Assembly: GCF_005222815.1 (NCBI RefSeq)
Contig: NZ_STGB01000006.1
Span: 682,001-746,000, forward strand
From: Roseomonas sp. AR75
GTDB lineage: Bacteria > Pseudomonadota > Alphaproteobacteria > Acetobacterales > Acetobacteraceae
Direction of reading: 5' to 3'
DNA: 64,000 nucleotides
In this document: positions 1-8,815 of the stretch, in pieces
Layout: each line of letters opens with the position of its first letter
How positions within the stretch are numbered: the first letter of the stretch is position 1
Notes under the pieces: generated by a model
Database searches by the model: none
Seen by the model: the letters and a program-made list of their open reading frames with translations, nothing else
Told to the model about the DNA's origin: nothing
Translations under genes and position numbers: made by a program

Positions 1-246
1 GCGGTGGAGGCGCGCGCCGTGCTGGCGCTGGCGCGGGCGGCGAACCCCGCCATCCACGCCATCCTGCGCACCCACAGCGACGAGGAAGCGGTGCTGATGG
101 AAGCGGAGGAAGGCGTCGGCCTGGTGATGATGGGCGAGCGGGAAGTGGCGCTGGGCATGGCCGACTACGCCATGCTGCATCTGGGTGTCGCGCCCGGCGC
201 CGCGCAGGCCACGGTGGAGGCGCTGCGCGGCCGGCGGACAGGGTGA
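1..246 (+). CDS. C-terminal end of a Kef/YbaL-type cation:proton antiporter (partial)
   Basis: The reading frame is open from base 1 and stops with TGA at 244-246, so only the last 81 residues are visible. They resemble the end of the TrkA-N/RCK regulatory domain of the monovalent cation:proton antiporter-2 family (Kef, YbaL). The visible signs are a parallel beta-alpha pattern and the segments ILRTHSDEEAV and MMGEREVALGMADYAM, which is how YbaL-like proteins finish. In this family the cytoplasmic RCK domain binds nucleotide and gates a membrane antiporter. The membrane part would lie left of the window and cannot be checked. Confidence 0.7.
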   Translation, partial: AVEARAVLALARAANPAIHAILRTHSDEEAVLMEAEEGVGLVMMGEREVALGMADYAMLHLGVAPGAAQATVEALRGRRTG

Positions 247-270
247 CGCCGGGCGGGGTGATGGCGGGCG

Positions 271-440
271 CTAAGTGACCGTTTGAGAATGCCGGTGGCT
301 GAGGCCCCGCAGGGGATTTTTCGTCCCTGGAAGGCGCCGGACGCCGCCGATGCTGGTTGCATCGGCAAGTCCGGCAACGCAGCAGGGGCGGAAAGGACCC
401 GCGGAGCCGACCCGCCCGGTGTTCTCAAACGGTCACTAAG
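271..440. mobile_element. MITE-like element with 19-bp terminal inverted repeats
   Basis: Bases 271-289 (CTAAGTGACCGTTTGAGAA) are repeated inverted at 422-440 with one mismatch. Similarity continues inward: CCGG occurs two bases further in on both sides. The ends begin with CTA/CTT, as in elements that target TA. The 170-bp interior has no credible gene. The element lies between two convergent genes, and its right end supplies the TAG stop codon (436-438) of the amidohydrolase. It could also act as a long-loop bidirectional terminator. The element class is inferred, and no second copy was seen in the window. Confidence 0.55.
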
Positions 441-1608
441 GCCGCGGCAGTTCCTGCTCCACCAGCGTGGCGAAGAAGCTGGCGCCGACCGGCAGCAGTT
501 CGTCGTTGAAATCGTAGCGCGTGGTGTGGACCGGGCGCGCGCCCTTCTCGCCCTGGGCCTGGCCGAGCTTGATGTAGGCGCCGGGGCGGTCCAGCAGGAA
601 ATACGCGAAATCCTCCGCGCCCATCACCGGCGGCTTGTCGCGATGCACGCGGCCGCCGCCCAGCACGGTCTCCGCGGCGCGCGCGGCGCGGCGCGCCTGC
701 TCGGCGTGGTTCACGGTGGGTGGGTAGCCGCGCTTGTATTCCAGAGTCACGGTCGCGTCATGCGCGGCGGCGGTCGCCTCCACGATGCGGCGCATCTTCT
801 GCTCGACCAGGTCGCGCACGGCGGGGGAGAGGGTGCGCACGGTGCCGTTCAGCATCGCCTCGTCCGCAATCACGTTCTGCGCTGTTCCGGCGTGGAACTG
901 CGTGATGCTGATGACGGCGCTTTCCAGCGGGTCCACCCGGCGGGAGGCGATGGTCTGCAGCGCGGTGACGATCTGCGCGCCGACCACCACCGGGTCCACC
1001 CCGGCATGCGGCCGCGCCGCATGGCCGCCGGCGCCGCGCACGGTGATGGTGAAGCCGTCGGCCGCGGCCATCATCGCGCCGTAGCGGATATCCGCCTGGC
1101 CCAGCGGAAGGGTCGGGTCGTTGTGCAGCCCATAGACGGCGTCGCAGGGAAAGCGCGCGAACAGGCCTTCGTCCATCATCACCTTGGCGCCCGCGCCGCC
1201 TTCCTCGGCGGGCTGGAAGATGAAGACGACGGTGCCGTCGAAGTTCTTCGTCTCTGCCAGGTATTTCGCCGCGCCGAGCAGCATGGAGGTGTGACCGTCA
1301 TGGCCGCAGGCATGCATCTTGCCCGGCGTGACCGAGGCATAGGGCAGGCCCGTTTCCTCCGGCATCGGCAGCGCATCCATGTCGGCGCGCAGTCCGATGG
1401 AGCGCGTGCCGCTGCCGGCGCGCAGCACGCCAACGACGCCGGTGGTGGCGATGTTCGCATGCGTCTCGATGCCCCAGCTCCGCAACAGCTTCGCCACCTG
1501 CTCGGCGGTGCGGTGCTCCTGGAAGCAGAGCTCGGGGTTCTGGTGGAAATCCTGGCGCCAGCCGGCCATCTCGGGCTGGAACTCGGCGATGCGGTTGAGG
1601 ACCGGCAT
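436..1608 (-). CDS. M20 family metal-dependent amidohydrolase (hippurate hydrolase-like)
   Basis: A 390-residue M20D peptidase/aminoacylase family protein, normal in length (family about 380-400). Metal-binding motifs are intact: HACGHDGHTSM near residues 99-109 carries the Cys and His ligands. A downstream EEGGAGA segment and the GHAARPHAG and GAEDFAYF signatures complete the usual set. Such enzymes hydrolyse N-acyl amino acids or hippurate-type amides in the cytoplasm; the substrate here is unknown. The ATG at 1608 is chosen because family similarity begins there (PVLNRIAEF); the frame runs further upstream without it. It follows the DUF1028 gene by 34 bp in one operon. Its stop codon lies inside the right inverted repeat of the adjacent 170-bp element. 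Confidence 0.88.
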   Translation of the reverse strand: MPVLNRIAEFQPEMAGWRQDFHQNPELCFQEHRTAEQVAKLLRSWGIETHANIATTGVVGVLRAGSGTRSIGLRADMDALPMPEETGLPYASVTPGKMHACGHDGHTSMLLGAAKYLAETKNFDGTVVFIFQPAEEGGAGAKVMMDEGLFARFPCDAVYGLHNDPTLPLGQADIRYGAMMAAADGFTITVRGAGGHAARPHAGVDPVVVGAQIVTALQTIASRRVDPLESAVISITQFHAGTAQNVIADEAMLNGTVRTLSPAVRDLVEQKMRRIVEATAAAHDATVTLEYKRGYPPTVNHAEQARRAARAAETVLGGGRVHRDKPPVMGAEDFAYFLLDRPGAYIKLGQAQGEKGARPVHTTRYDFNDELLPVGASFFATLVEQELPRP

Positions 1609-1642
1609 GGTTGTCCTTGTCTCGGGCGTGATCAGGCGAACG

Positions 1643-2299
1643 CTATAGCACGATGGCCTCATCCGGGTTGAGCACCCGGACGACATAGGCATCCACCAGG
1701 GGGGCGTATTCCTCCCACAGGCTGCGCAGGCGCGGGATGGGGGCGGCGTCGCCATCGACCCGCAGATCCACCAGGGCGAAATCATGCGCGCCGAACACCA
1801 TCAGGCTGGCGGAGCGGACATCGCCATGCTCGCCGCCCGCGGCTTCTCCGGCTTCCAGGCCGCGCACGAGGCGCTCGGCCAGCGGCAGCTCAGGATGCGC
1901 CGCGAAGGCCTGCGCCATGGCGTCCGGCACCCTGGCGCTGGACAGGATGTTGCCGATGGCGACCACGTCGCGCGCATGCGCCGCGCCGGATTCGGGCTTC
2001 ACCCGCGCGCCGTGGAAATGCGCGGTACGCCCCGCGGCGTCGATCGCGGCAAGCTGGCGCCACTTATGGTCGGGGGTGGAGGCAACGAGCGCAGCGATGG
2101 TCTCCTCCGCCGTGCAGCCGGAGCGCAGCAACCCGATGCCGCGCGGGCCGAGGCGCGGATCGGTGCGGTGCTGGGTGAGCACGGCGCCCAGGCCGGGTGC
2201 CACCGCATGCACCCGCGCGCCCACTGCGAGGGAGGAGGTGGTGGCGGCGGCGCCGAACTGGCCGGTGCGCGCGCAGCGGCCGATCAGGGAGAAGGTCAT
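1643..2299 (-). CDS. DUF1028 family protein
   Basis: A 218-residue protein of the DUF1028 family, with the typical start TFSLIGRCARTGQFGAAATTSSLAVGAR followed by HRTDPRLGPRGIGLL. The fold is Ntn-hydrolase-like in published family descriptions, but the activity is not established. Members are often found beside M20 amidohydrolases and amino-acid or peptide transporters. Here the M20 gene lies 34 bp downstream and the cytochrome P460-like gene ends 19 bp upstream, so all three are probably transcribed together. No signal peptide or membrane segment is seen. A role in breakdown of an N-acylated compound is inferred from context only. Confidence 0.82.
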   Translation of the reverse strand: MTFSLIGRCARTGQFGAAATTSSLAVGARVHAVAPGLGAVLTQHRTDPRLGPRGIGLLRSGCTAEETIAALVASTPDHKWRQLAAIDAAGRTAHFHGARVKPESGAAHARDVVAIGNILSSARVPDAMAQAFAAHPELPLAERLVRGLEAGEAAGGEHGDVRSASLMVFGAHDFALVDLRVDGDAAPIPRLRSLWEEYAPLVDAYVVRVLNPDEAIVL

Positions 2300-2318
2300 C
2301 GTGCCATGCGCCTGGGCG

Positions 2319-2864
2319 TCAACGCCGGGCCTGGGCGTAGTCCCAGTAGGTGAAGTTGAAGTCCTGGCCGGCGCGGGCCTGCAAATGACAGCCGAAGCAG
2401 CTGTTGAGCGGAATGTTGCGGCGTTCGCCGCTGCCGGTGAAGGCGGCGTATTCCCATTCGCCGTTGCGCTGTTCCGGCCCGTAGCCTTCGCCCCAGCCGG
2501 CTTCCTTCTGCTGCGTGCCGATGGCGATCCAGCCGGGCTCCGGGATGAAGCGGCCGGCGGTGTCGAGCAGCGGGTTGCCCTGCGGGTCGAGCCGCGCGCG
2601 CGTGTCGGCCATGATCAGCAGCGTGCCATGCGGCGCCGGCTGGCCGCTGCGGATGGCGGCAAAGGATTCGGGATTGACGTACATGTGGCGGATGATCTTC
2701 CGGTCGGCCTTGTCCACCGTAGCGTAGCGGACGAAGCGCTGCTGCCAGTCGGCCGGCAGGGTGATGTTCTGCGGCCCCGGCGCGTAGCTCGGCCGTGTCT
2801 GGGCGGTGGCCAGGGCGGTCAGGGCCAGCAGGGCGGCGCCCGCGGCCAGCATCGTCCGTTGCAT
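2319..2864 (-). CDS. Cytochrome P460-like periplasmic haem protein
   Basis: A 181-residue protein with a signal peptide (residues 1-21, ending ATAQ) and one c-type haem motif, CFGCH, at residues 156-160. The spacing and surroundings (PESFAAIRSGQPAPHGTLLIM, GWIAIGTQQK, GEWEYAAF) match the cytochrome P460 family, mono-haem periplasmic proteins acting in hydroxylamine or NO oxidation or simple electron transfer. The ATG at 2864 is preceded by AGGAGG at good distance, and the frame upstream of it is not conserved. A 9-bp hairpin abuts the ribosome site. It heads the operon with DUF1028 and M20. P460-specific lysine crosslinking cannot be decided by eye. Confidence 0.75.
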   Translation of the reverse strand: MQRTMLAAGAALLALTALATAQTRPSYAPGPQNITLPADWQQRFVRYATVDKADRKIIRHMYVNPESFAAIRSGQPAPHGTLLIMADTRARLDPQGNPLLDTAGRFIPEPGWIAIGTQQKEAGWGEGYGPEQRNGEWEYAAFTGSGERRNIPLNSCFGCHLQARAGQDFNFTYWDYAQARR

Positions 2865-2874
2865 GGAGGTCCTC

Positions 2875-2895
2875 CTGCCGGCGCGTCGCCGGCAG
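2875..2895 (-). promoter_or_regulatory. Hairpin abutting the ribosome site of the P460-like gene
   Basis: CTGCCGGCG (2875-2883) and CGCCGGCAG (2887-2895) form a perfect 9-bp stem with a 3-base loop in the 5' leader of the minus-strand gene. In mRNA sense the stem ends directly in AGGAGG, the Shine-Dalgarno sequence, about 6 bases before the ATG. The hairpin could modulate initiation, or merely be a GC-rich stem; no ligand motif is recognised. Confidence 0.35.
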
Positions 2896-3007
2896 CGCAT
2901 CAAGCCACGCGCCGCGCAGGGAAGCCAGCCGGATCGCGGGCCGGCCGGCCCCTGGCGCCGCCAGGCCTCTGCCGATATCAGGGAAGCCACGTTGCGGAGG
3001 AAGCGCG

Positions 3008-4491
<1,484 letters not shown>

Positions 4492-4495
<4 letters not shown>

Positions 4496-5646
4496 TATTC
4501 GACGATCTCGGCGTCACGCCCATCATCAACGCGGCCGGCACCAACACGCGGCTGTCGGGCGGCATGATGCACCCCGCGGTGACCGCCGCCATGGCGGAAG
4601 CCGCGACCGCCTGCGTGGACATCCTCGAGCTGCAGGCCGCCGCCAGTCGCGCGATAGCCGAGGCGACCGGCGCGGAGGCCGGCATCGTGACCGCCGGCGC
4701 CTCCGCCGCGCTGCTGCTCGGCGCGGCGGCGTGCCTGGCGCGGCTCGATACCGCCGCGATGGATGCGCTGCCGGAAGCTGGCGAGCGGCGCGACTTCGTC
4801 ATGGCGCGCAGCCAGCGCAACATGTACGACCGCGCGCTGCGCGTGGCCGGCGGGCGCATCGTGGAGGTCGGCATCCCCGATCGCTTCAGCGGCGCCGGCG
4901 TGCGCGACGCCTCGGCTGGCGAGATCGCCGCCGCGATTACCCCGCGGACCGCGGCCGTCTTCTGGGTTGCGCAGCCCTGGAGCGAGCCTTCGCTGCCGGA
5001 TATCGCTCGCGTGGCACGCGATGCCGGCGTGCCGTTGCTGGTGGACGCCGCGGCGCAACTGCCGCCCGCCGGCAACCTGCGGCGCTTCATCGCGGAGGGC
5101 GCGGACCTCGTCTGCTTCTCCGGCGGCAAGGCGATCGGCGGGCCGCAATCCAGCGGCATTCTTGCCGGGCGGCGCGACCTGGTGTGCTCGGCGCTGCTGC
5201 AGATGCTGGATCTCGACCTGCCCGAGACGCAGTTCCGCCTGCCGCCCGAGTTTGCCGGCAACGCTGCCCCGCCGCGCCTGCCGCAGCACGGAATCGGGCG
5301 GTCCTGCAAGGCAGGGAAGGAGGAGGTGGTCGGCCTGCTCGTCGCGCTGCGCCGTTTCGTCGCGGAAGCCGATGCGGATCGCACGGCGCGGCTGCGTGCG
5401 GTGCTGGAACGGGTGCGCGCGGCGGCAGGCGCGGGCGAGATCGCGCAGGGCGCCGTGCCGCTGCTGTTGCTGCGCCCGCGCGACGCCCGCGCCGCCGAGG
5501 CCGCGCTGCGCGCGCAGCGCATCCATGTGAACCAGGGGCGTCTGCGCGAGGGGCTTCTGGTGGTCAACCCGCTGGCCCTGGCGGAGCGCGATCTGGATCG
5601 TCTCGGCGCCGCGCTGGCGCAGGCGATGCAGGACGCACCCGGCTGA
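4492..5646 (+). CDS. SelA/DgaE-like PLP-dependent lyase or aminotransferase
   Basis: A 384-residue fold-type I PLP protein starting at the GTG that overlaps the glpK stop. The start TPIINAAGTNTRLSGG, the PWSEPSLPD and PLLVDAAAQLPP segments and the probable PLP lysine in CFSGGKAIGGPQSSG (Lys213) match the group containing D-glucosaminate-6-phosphate ammonia-lyase (DgaE) and selenocysteine synthase SelA. It lacks the length of true SelA (about 450), and no selB or tRNA-Sec is seen, so a DgaE-like amino-sugar or amino-acid lyase is more likely. Substrate unknown. It lies between glpK and an FAD oxidoreductase, suggesting a small carbon-catabolic operon. Confidence 0.75.
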
Positions 5647-5701
5647 TTGCGCGCGACCGAGGCGCGATCTACGACACGGCGACCGGACAGGAGACAGACG
5701 C

Positions 5702-6820
5702 TTGGAGGAGCTGGACGCCATCGTCATCGGCGCGGGCGTGGTGGGGCTGGCGGTGGCGCGGGCGCTTGCGCTGGCCGGGCGCGAGGTGTTCGTGCTGGAG
5801 GCGGCGGAGGGCATCGGCACCGAGACCTCCTCGCGCAACAGCGAGGTGATCCATGCCGGGATCTACTACAAGGCCGGCAGCCTGATCGCGCGGACCTGCG
5901 TGGAGGGGAAGTGGCGGCTCTATGATTTCTGCCGCGAGCGCGGCGTGCCCTTCCGCAATTGCGGCAAGCTGATTGTCGCCACCGATGCGGAAGAAGCCGA
6001 GAAGCTGGAAGGCATCCGCGGCCGCGCCGCGGCGAATGGCGTGGACGACCTGCGCAGGCTGACGCGGGAAGAGGCGCTGGCGCTGGAGCCGGCGCTGCAC
6101 TGCACGGCGGCGCTGCTCTCGCCTTCCACCGGCATCGTGGACAGCCACGCCTTCATGCTGGCGCTGCAGGGCGAGGCGGAGCATGCCGGCGCGATCTTCG
6201 CGTTCCATGCGCCGGTCAAGGCAGGGCGCGCGACGGAGCAGGGCATCGAGCTCGATGTCGGCGGCGCGGAGCCGATGCGGCTGCGCGCGAAGCTCGTGGT
6301 GAACGCCGCCGGGCTGCACGCGCCGGCGCTGGCGCGTCGCATCGCCGGCATGCCGGCGGAACACGTGCCCGGCGCGTGGTTTGCGAAGGGCAACTACTTC
6401 ACGCTGACGGGGCGCACGCCCTTCAGCCGGCTGATCTATCCCGTGCCGGTGCCGGGCGGGCTGGGGACGCATCTGACCATCGACCTCGGCGGCCGCGCGC
6501 GCTTCGGCCCCGATGTGGAGTGGGTGGAGGGCATCGACTACGCGGTGGACCCGCGGCGCGGCGACAGCTTCTACGCGGCGATACGGCGCTACTGGCCGGA
6601 GCTGCCGGATGGCGCGCTGGAGCCCGGCTATTCCGGCATCCGGCCGAAGATCGTGCCGCCGGGCGCACCCGCACAGGATTTCGTGGTGCAGGGCGCGGCG
6701 GAGCATGGCGTGAAGGGGCTGGTGAACCTGTTCGGCATCGAGAGCCCGGGGCTGACGGCCTCGCTCGCCCTGGCCGATCATGTGCTGGCGGCGGCGGGGA
6801 TGGAGGCGCCCGACGACTGA
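5702..6820 (+). CDS. LhgO-like FAD-dependent oxidoreductase (2-hydroxyacid oxidase family)
   Basis: A 372-residue member of the DAO superfamily. The N-terminal dinucleotide motif is IVIGAGVVGLAVARAL (GxGxxG at residues 10-15), followed by TSSRNSEVIHAGIYY, typical of L-2-hydroxyglutarate oxidase LhgO and related dehydrogenases. GTHLTIDLGGRARFGPDVEW and the C-terminal NLFGIESPGLTASLA are also typical. These enzymes oxidise a 2-hydroxyacid and pass electrons to the quinone pool. The start is TTG at 5702, placed 8 bases after AGGAG; no ATG fits. It lies 55 bp after the DgaE-like gene in the same direction. L-2-hydroxyglutarate is the best guess for substrate, not proven. Confidence 0.8.
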   Translation: MEELDAIVIGAGVVGLAVARALALAGREVFVLEAAEGIGTETSSRNSEVIHAGIYYKAGSLIARTCVEGKWRLYDFCRERGVPFRNCGKLIVATDAEEAEKLEGIRGRAAANGVDDLRRLTREEALALEPALHCTAALLSPSTGIVDSHAFMLALQGEAEHAGAIFAFHAPVKAGRATEQGIELDVGGAEPMRLRAKLVVNAAGLHAPALARRIAGMPAEHVPGAWFAKGNYFTLTGRTPFSRLIYPVPVPGGLGTHLTIDLGGRARFGPDVEWVEGIDYAVDPRRGDSFYAAIRRYWPELPDGALEPGYSGIRPKIVPPGAPAQDFVVQGAAEHGVKGLVNLFGIESPGLTASLALADHVLAAAGMEAPDD

Positions 6821-6861
6821 CGCGGAAGCCAGGTGCTTCCTGGGCAATGTCGGTCGCGCCC

Positions 6862-7034
6862 CCACCCGGCTTCGCTGCGCTCAGCCACCAGCCTACGTAT
6901 CGGCGGCAGGCCGCCGCAACTCCGGCGTTCGACGCCTTCGGCGTCGAACCCCCCGCTGCGCGGGAGAGGGAGCGTTGGCGCGAGCTTCTCCCTCTCCCGC
7001 GAAGCGGGGGAGGGTCGGGGTGGGGGTCTTCGCC
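6862..7034. repeat. Composite GC-rich palindromic intergenic repeat (full copy)
   Basis: This 214-bp gap holds no gene. It contains a perfect 10-bp hairpin at 6927-6949 (GTTCGACGCC, loop TTC), which probably ends the FAD oxidoreductase transcript. A 14-bp stem pairs 6959-6972 with 6988-7001, and a CCCTCTCCCGC...GCGGGGGAGGG unit is followed by GGTCGGGGTGGGGG. The segment CCGGCTTCGCTGCGCTCAGCCACC near 6867 recurs inverted near 28612-28645, and the CCCTC/GAGGG unit recurs at 7980-8053, 23486-23510 and 42232-42256. It is a dispersed family, not a chance palindrome. Confidence 0.65.
6927..6949 (+). terminator. Hairpin terminator after the FAD oxidoreductase
   Basis: GTTCGACGCC (6927-6936) pairs perfectly with GGCGTCGAAC (6940-6949) over a 3-base loop, 107 bp after the stop codon. 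There is no T-run, so termination by this stem alone is uncertain. It may be part of the larger repeat unit. Confidence 0.4.
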
Positions 7035-7976
7035 TCAGCCCCCAGGCGCACCCTGCGTGTTCACGTACAGCGCATAGAGCGAATGCGCCGCGGCCATGAA
7101 CAGGCGGTTCCGGTGCCGCCCGCCGAAGGCGACATTCGCGCAGCGTTCCGGCAGGTCGATGAAGCCGATCGGCGCGCCTGCGCTGTTGAACACCTTCACG
7201 CCGTCCATCCCCGGTCCGCCCATGCCCCAGCCGCACCACAGGTTGCCGTCCACATCCACGCGGAAGCCGTCGGGCGTCTCGCCGGGCGCGCAGTCGATGA
7301 GGACGCGCCGGTTGCGCAGCCTTTCGCCATCCACGTCATAGGCCAGGATCTTCCGCGGCTCGGCGCGGCTTTCGACGACGTACAGGATCTTCTCGTCGGG
7401 GCTGAAGGCCAGGCCGTTCGGGTGGTCGATGTCGTCCGCCACCAGCGTGATCGCGCCGCTCGCGCCGTCCACGCGATAGACATTGGTGTGCGGCAGTTCC
7501 GCGACGTGGCGCTCGCCTTCGTAGAAGCCGCCGATGCCGAAGGGCGGGTCGGTGAACCAGATGCTGCCGTCGCTCTTCACCACCACGTCGTTCGGGCTGT
7601 TGAGCTTCTTGCCCTGGTAGCTGTCGGCGAGGACCGTGACGCCGCCGTCGTATTCGTGCCGCACCACGCGACGCCCGCCATGCTCGCAGGCGACGATGCG
7701 GCCCTGGCGATCGCGGGTGTGGCCGTTGGCATTGTTGGACGGCTTGCGGAAGATGCTGACCGCGCCGGTCTCCTCGTCCCACTTCAGGACGCGGTTGTTC
7801 GGGATGTCGGACCAAAGCAGGCAGCGCATGTCGCCGAGCCAGACCGGACCTTCGCCCCAGCGGCTGCCGGTCCACAGCCGCTCCACCGAGCTCAGCGCCA
7901 GGTGGTAGCGCTTGAAGCTGGGGTCCAGCGCGCGGATCGCGGGATCGGGGTAGCGAAGGCTCTCGGTCCAGGTCAT
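7035..7976 (-). CDS. SMP-30/gluconolactonase family lactonase
   Basis: A 313-residue six-bladed beta-propeller of the SMP-30/LRE family. The metal ligands sit in WGEGPVWLGD (Glu), SPNDVVV (Asn), HPNGLAFSPDE (Asn) and the PDGFRVDVDGN segment. The stretch LLWSDIPNNR...GAVSIFRKPSNNANGHTRDRQGR is close to bacterial gluconolactonases, which hydrolyse aldonolactones to aldonic acids. The ATG at 7976 follows GGAGGA by 8 bases; a longer frame upstream lies in repeat DNA. It is divergent from the TetR gene and next to the Gfo/Idh-DUF993-isomerase operon. It probably opens the lactone formed by the sugar dehydrogenase there (inference). Confidence 0.88.
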   Translation of the reverse strand: MTWTESLRYPDPAIRALDPSFKRYHLALSSVERLWTGSRWGEGPVWLGDMRCLLWSDIPNNRVLKWDEETGAVSIFRKPSNNANGHTRDRQGRIVACEHGGRRVVRHEYDGGVTVLADSYQGKKLNSPNDVVVKSDGSIWFTDPPFGIGGFYEGERHVAELPHTNVYRVDGASGAITLVADDIDHPNGLAFSPDEKILYVVESRAEPRKILAYDVDGERLRNRRVLIDCAPGETPDGFRVDVDGNLWCGWGMGGPGMDGVKVFNSAGAPIGFIDLPERCANVAFGGRHRNRLFMAAAHSLYALYVNTQGAPGG

Positions 7977-8053
7977 GCGGGGCATCCTCCCTCTCTCTTG
8001 GCGAAGCGGCGCCAGGCGCGCCATGCTGCCGCGAAGCGCGGGGGAGGGGAACC
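7977..8053. repeat. Divergent intergenic region with a degenerate repeat copy
   Basis: The 77 bp between the lactonase and the TetR gene start with the lactonase ribosome site. They contain a degenerate copy of the CCCTCTC...GGGGGAGGGG palindromic repeat, split by an insert (TTGGCGAAGCGGCGCCAGGC and following bases). Any promoters for the two divergent genes must lie here or inside the coding ends. No convincing -35/-10 pair is seen. Confidence 0.45.
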
Positions 8054-8758
8054 ATGGCGGGTGTCACGGCGCGCAGGGTTGCATCCCGTGCGCCAGCCTT
8101 GTCGCCAAGCGCCGCGCCGTCGGCCGGGCGCGCGGCCAAGCCGGTGTCGGCGCGCGCCGCGGCGACGCGGCAGCGCATCCTCGATGCCGCGCTGGTCGAA
8201 TTCGCCGAGAAGGGACTCGCCGGCAGCCGCGTGGACGAGATCGCCGCGCGCGCCGGCGCCAACAAGCGGATGCTCTACGCGCATTTCGGCTCCAAGGAGG
8301 AGCTGTGGCTTACGGTGCTGGAGCGCGCCTACGCCGCCAAGCGCGAGGAGGAGCGCGCGGTGGTGGTGGAGGGCCTGGCGCCGGCGGAGGCGATGGCACG
8401 GCTCGTTGCCTTCAACCTGCGCTACACCGCCCGTCACCCGGAGTTCGTCGCGCTGCTGAACCAGGAGAACCTGCACCGCGCGGCCTATCTGCGCCGGTCG
8501 GAAGACGTGCCGGCGCTGTATTCCCCGATCCCGGAGGCGCTGCGTGGCGTGCTGGCGCGCGGCGAGGCCGCGGGCGTGTTCCGCGCGGGCGTGGACCCCA
8601 TGCAGCTCTACATCTCCATGCTGGCGCTCGGGCACTTCTATGTCGCGAACCGCCACACCCTCTCCACCATCTTCGGCGCGGCGCTGGACACCGAGGCGGC
8701 GATCGGCGAGCGGGAGCGCCACATCATCGAGGTTGTCCTGGGCTATCTGCGGCCTTGA
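8054..8758 (+). CDS. TetR family transcriptional regulator
   Basis: A 234-residue TetR/AcrR regulator. After a 35-residue Ala/Pro-rich tail comes the helix-turn-helix domain: ARAAATRQRILDAALVEFAEKGLAGSRVDEIAARAGANKRMLYAHFGSKEELW, residues about 34-87. The C-terminal part (MARLVAFNLRYTARHPEFVALLNQENLHRAAYLR) resembles TetR_C-type ligand domains that dimerise and bind a small effector. The ATG at 8054 is weakly supported because of the long tail; later starts would shorten it. It is divergent from the lactonase gene and 57 bp ahead of the Gfo/Idh operon, with a palindrome at 8777-8794 between them. It probably represses this sugar-acid module (inference). Confidence 0.85.
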   Translation: MAGVTARRVASRAPALSPSAAPSAGRAAKPVSARAAATRQRILDAALVEFAEKGLAGSRVDEIAARAGANKRMLYAHFGSKEELWLTVLERAYAAKREEERAVVVEGLAPAEAMARLVAFNLRYTARHPEFVALLNQENLHRAAYLRRSEDVPALYSPIPEALRGVLARGEAAGVFRAGVDPMQLYISMLALGHFYVANRHTLSTIFGAALDTEAAIGERERHIIEVVLGYLRP

Positions 8759-8776
8759 CCGTCCCCGCCGACGCAG

Positions 8777-8794
8777 GGTAACCAACCGGTTACC
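8777..8794. promoter_or_regulatory. Operator-like inverted repeat before the Gfo/Idh operon
   Basis: GGTAACC (8777-8783) is matched by its exact inverse GGTTACC (8788-8794) across 4 bases, giving an 18-bp dyad in the 57-bp gap between the TetR gene and the dehydrogenase. It lies just before the ribosome site GGAGGG (8798-8803). Its size and symmetry suit a TetR or GntR/LacI dimer. The adjacent TetR protein is the natural candidate to bind it. Binding is inferred. Confidence 0.5.
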
Positions 8795-8815
8795 GACGGA
8801 GGGAACAACAGCACC

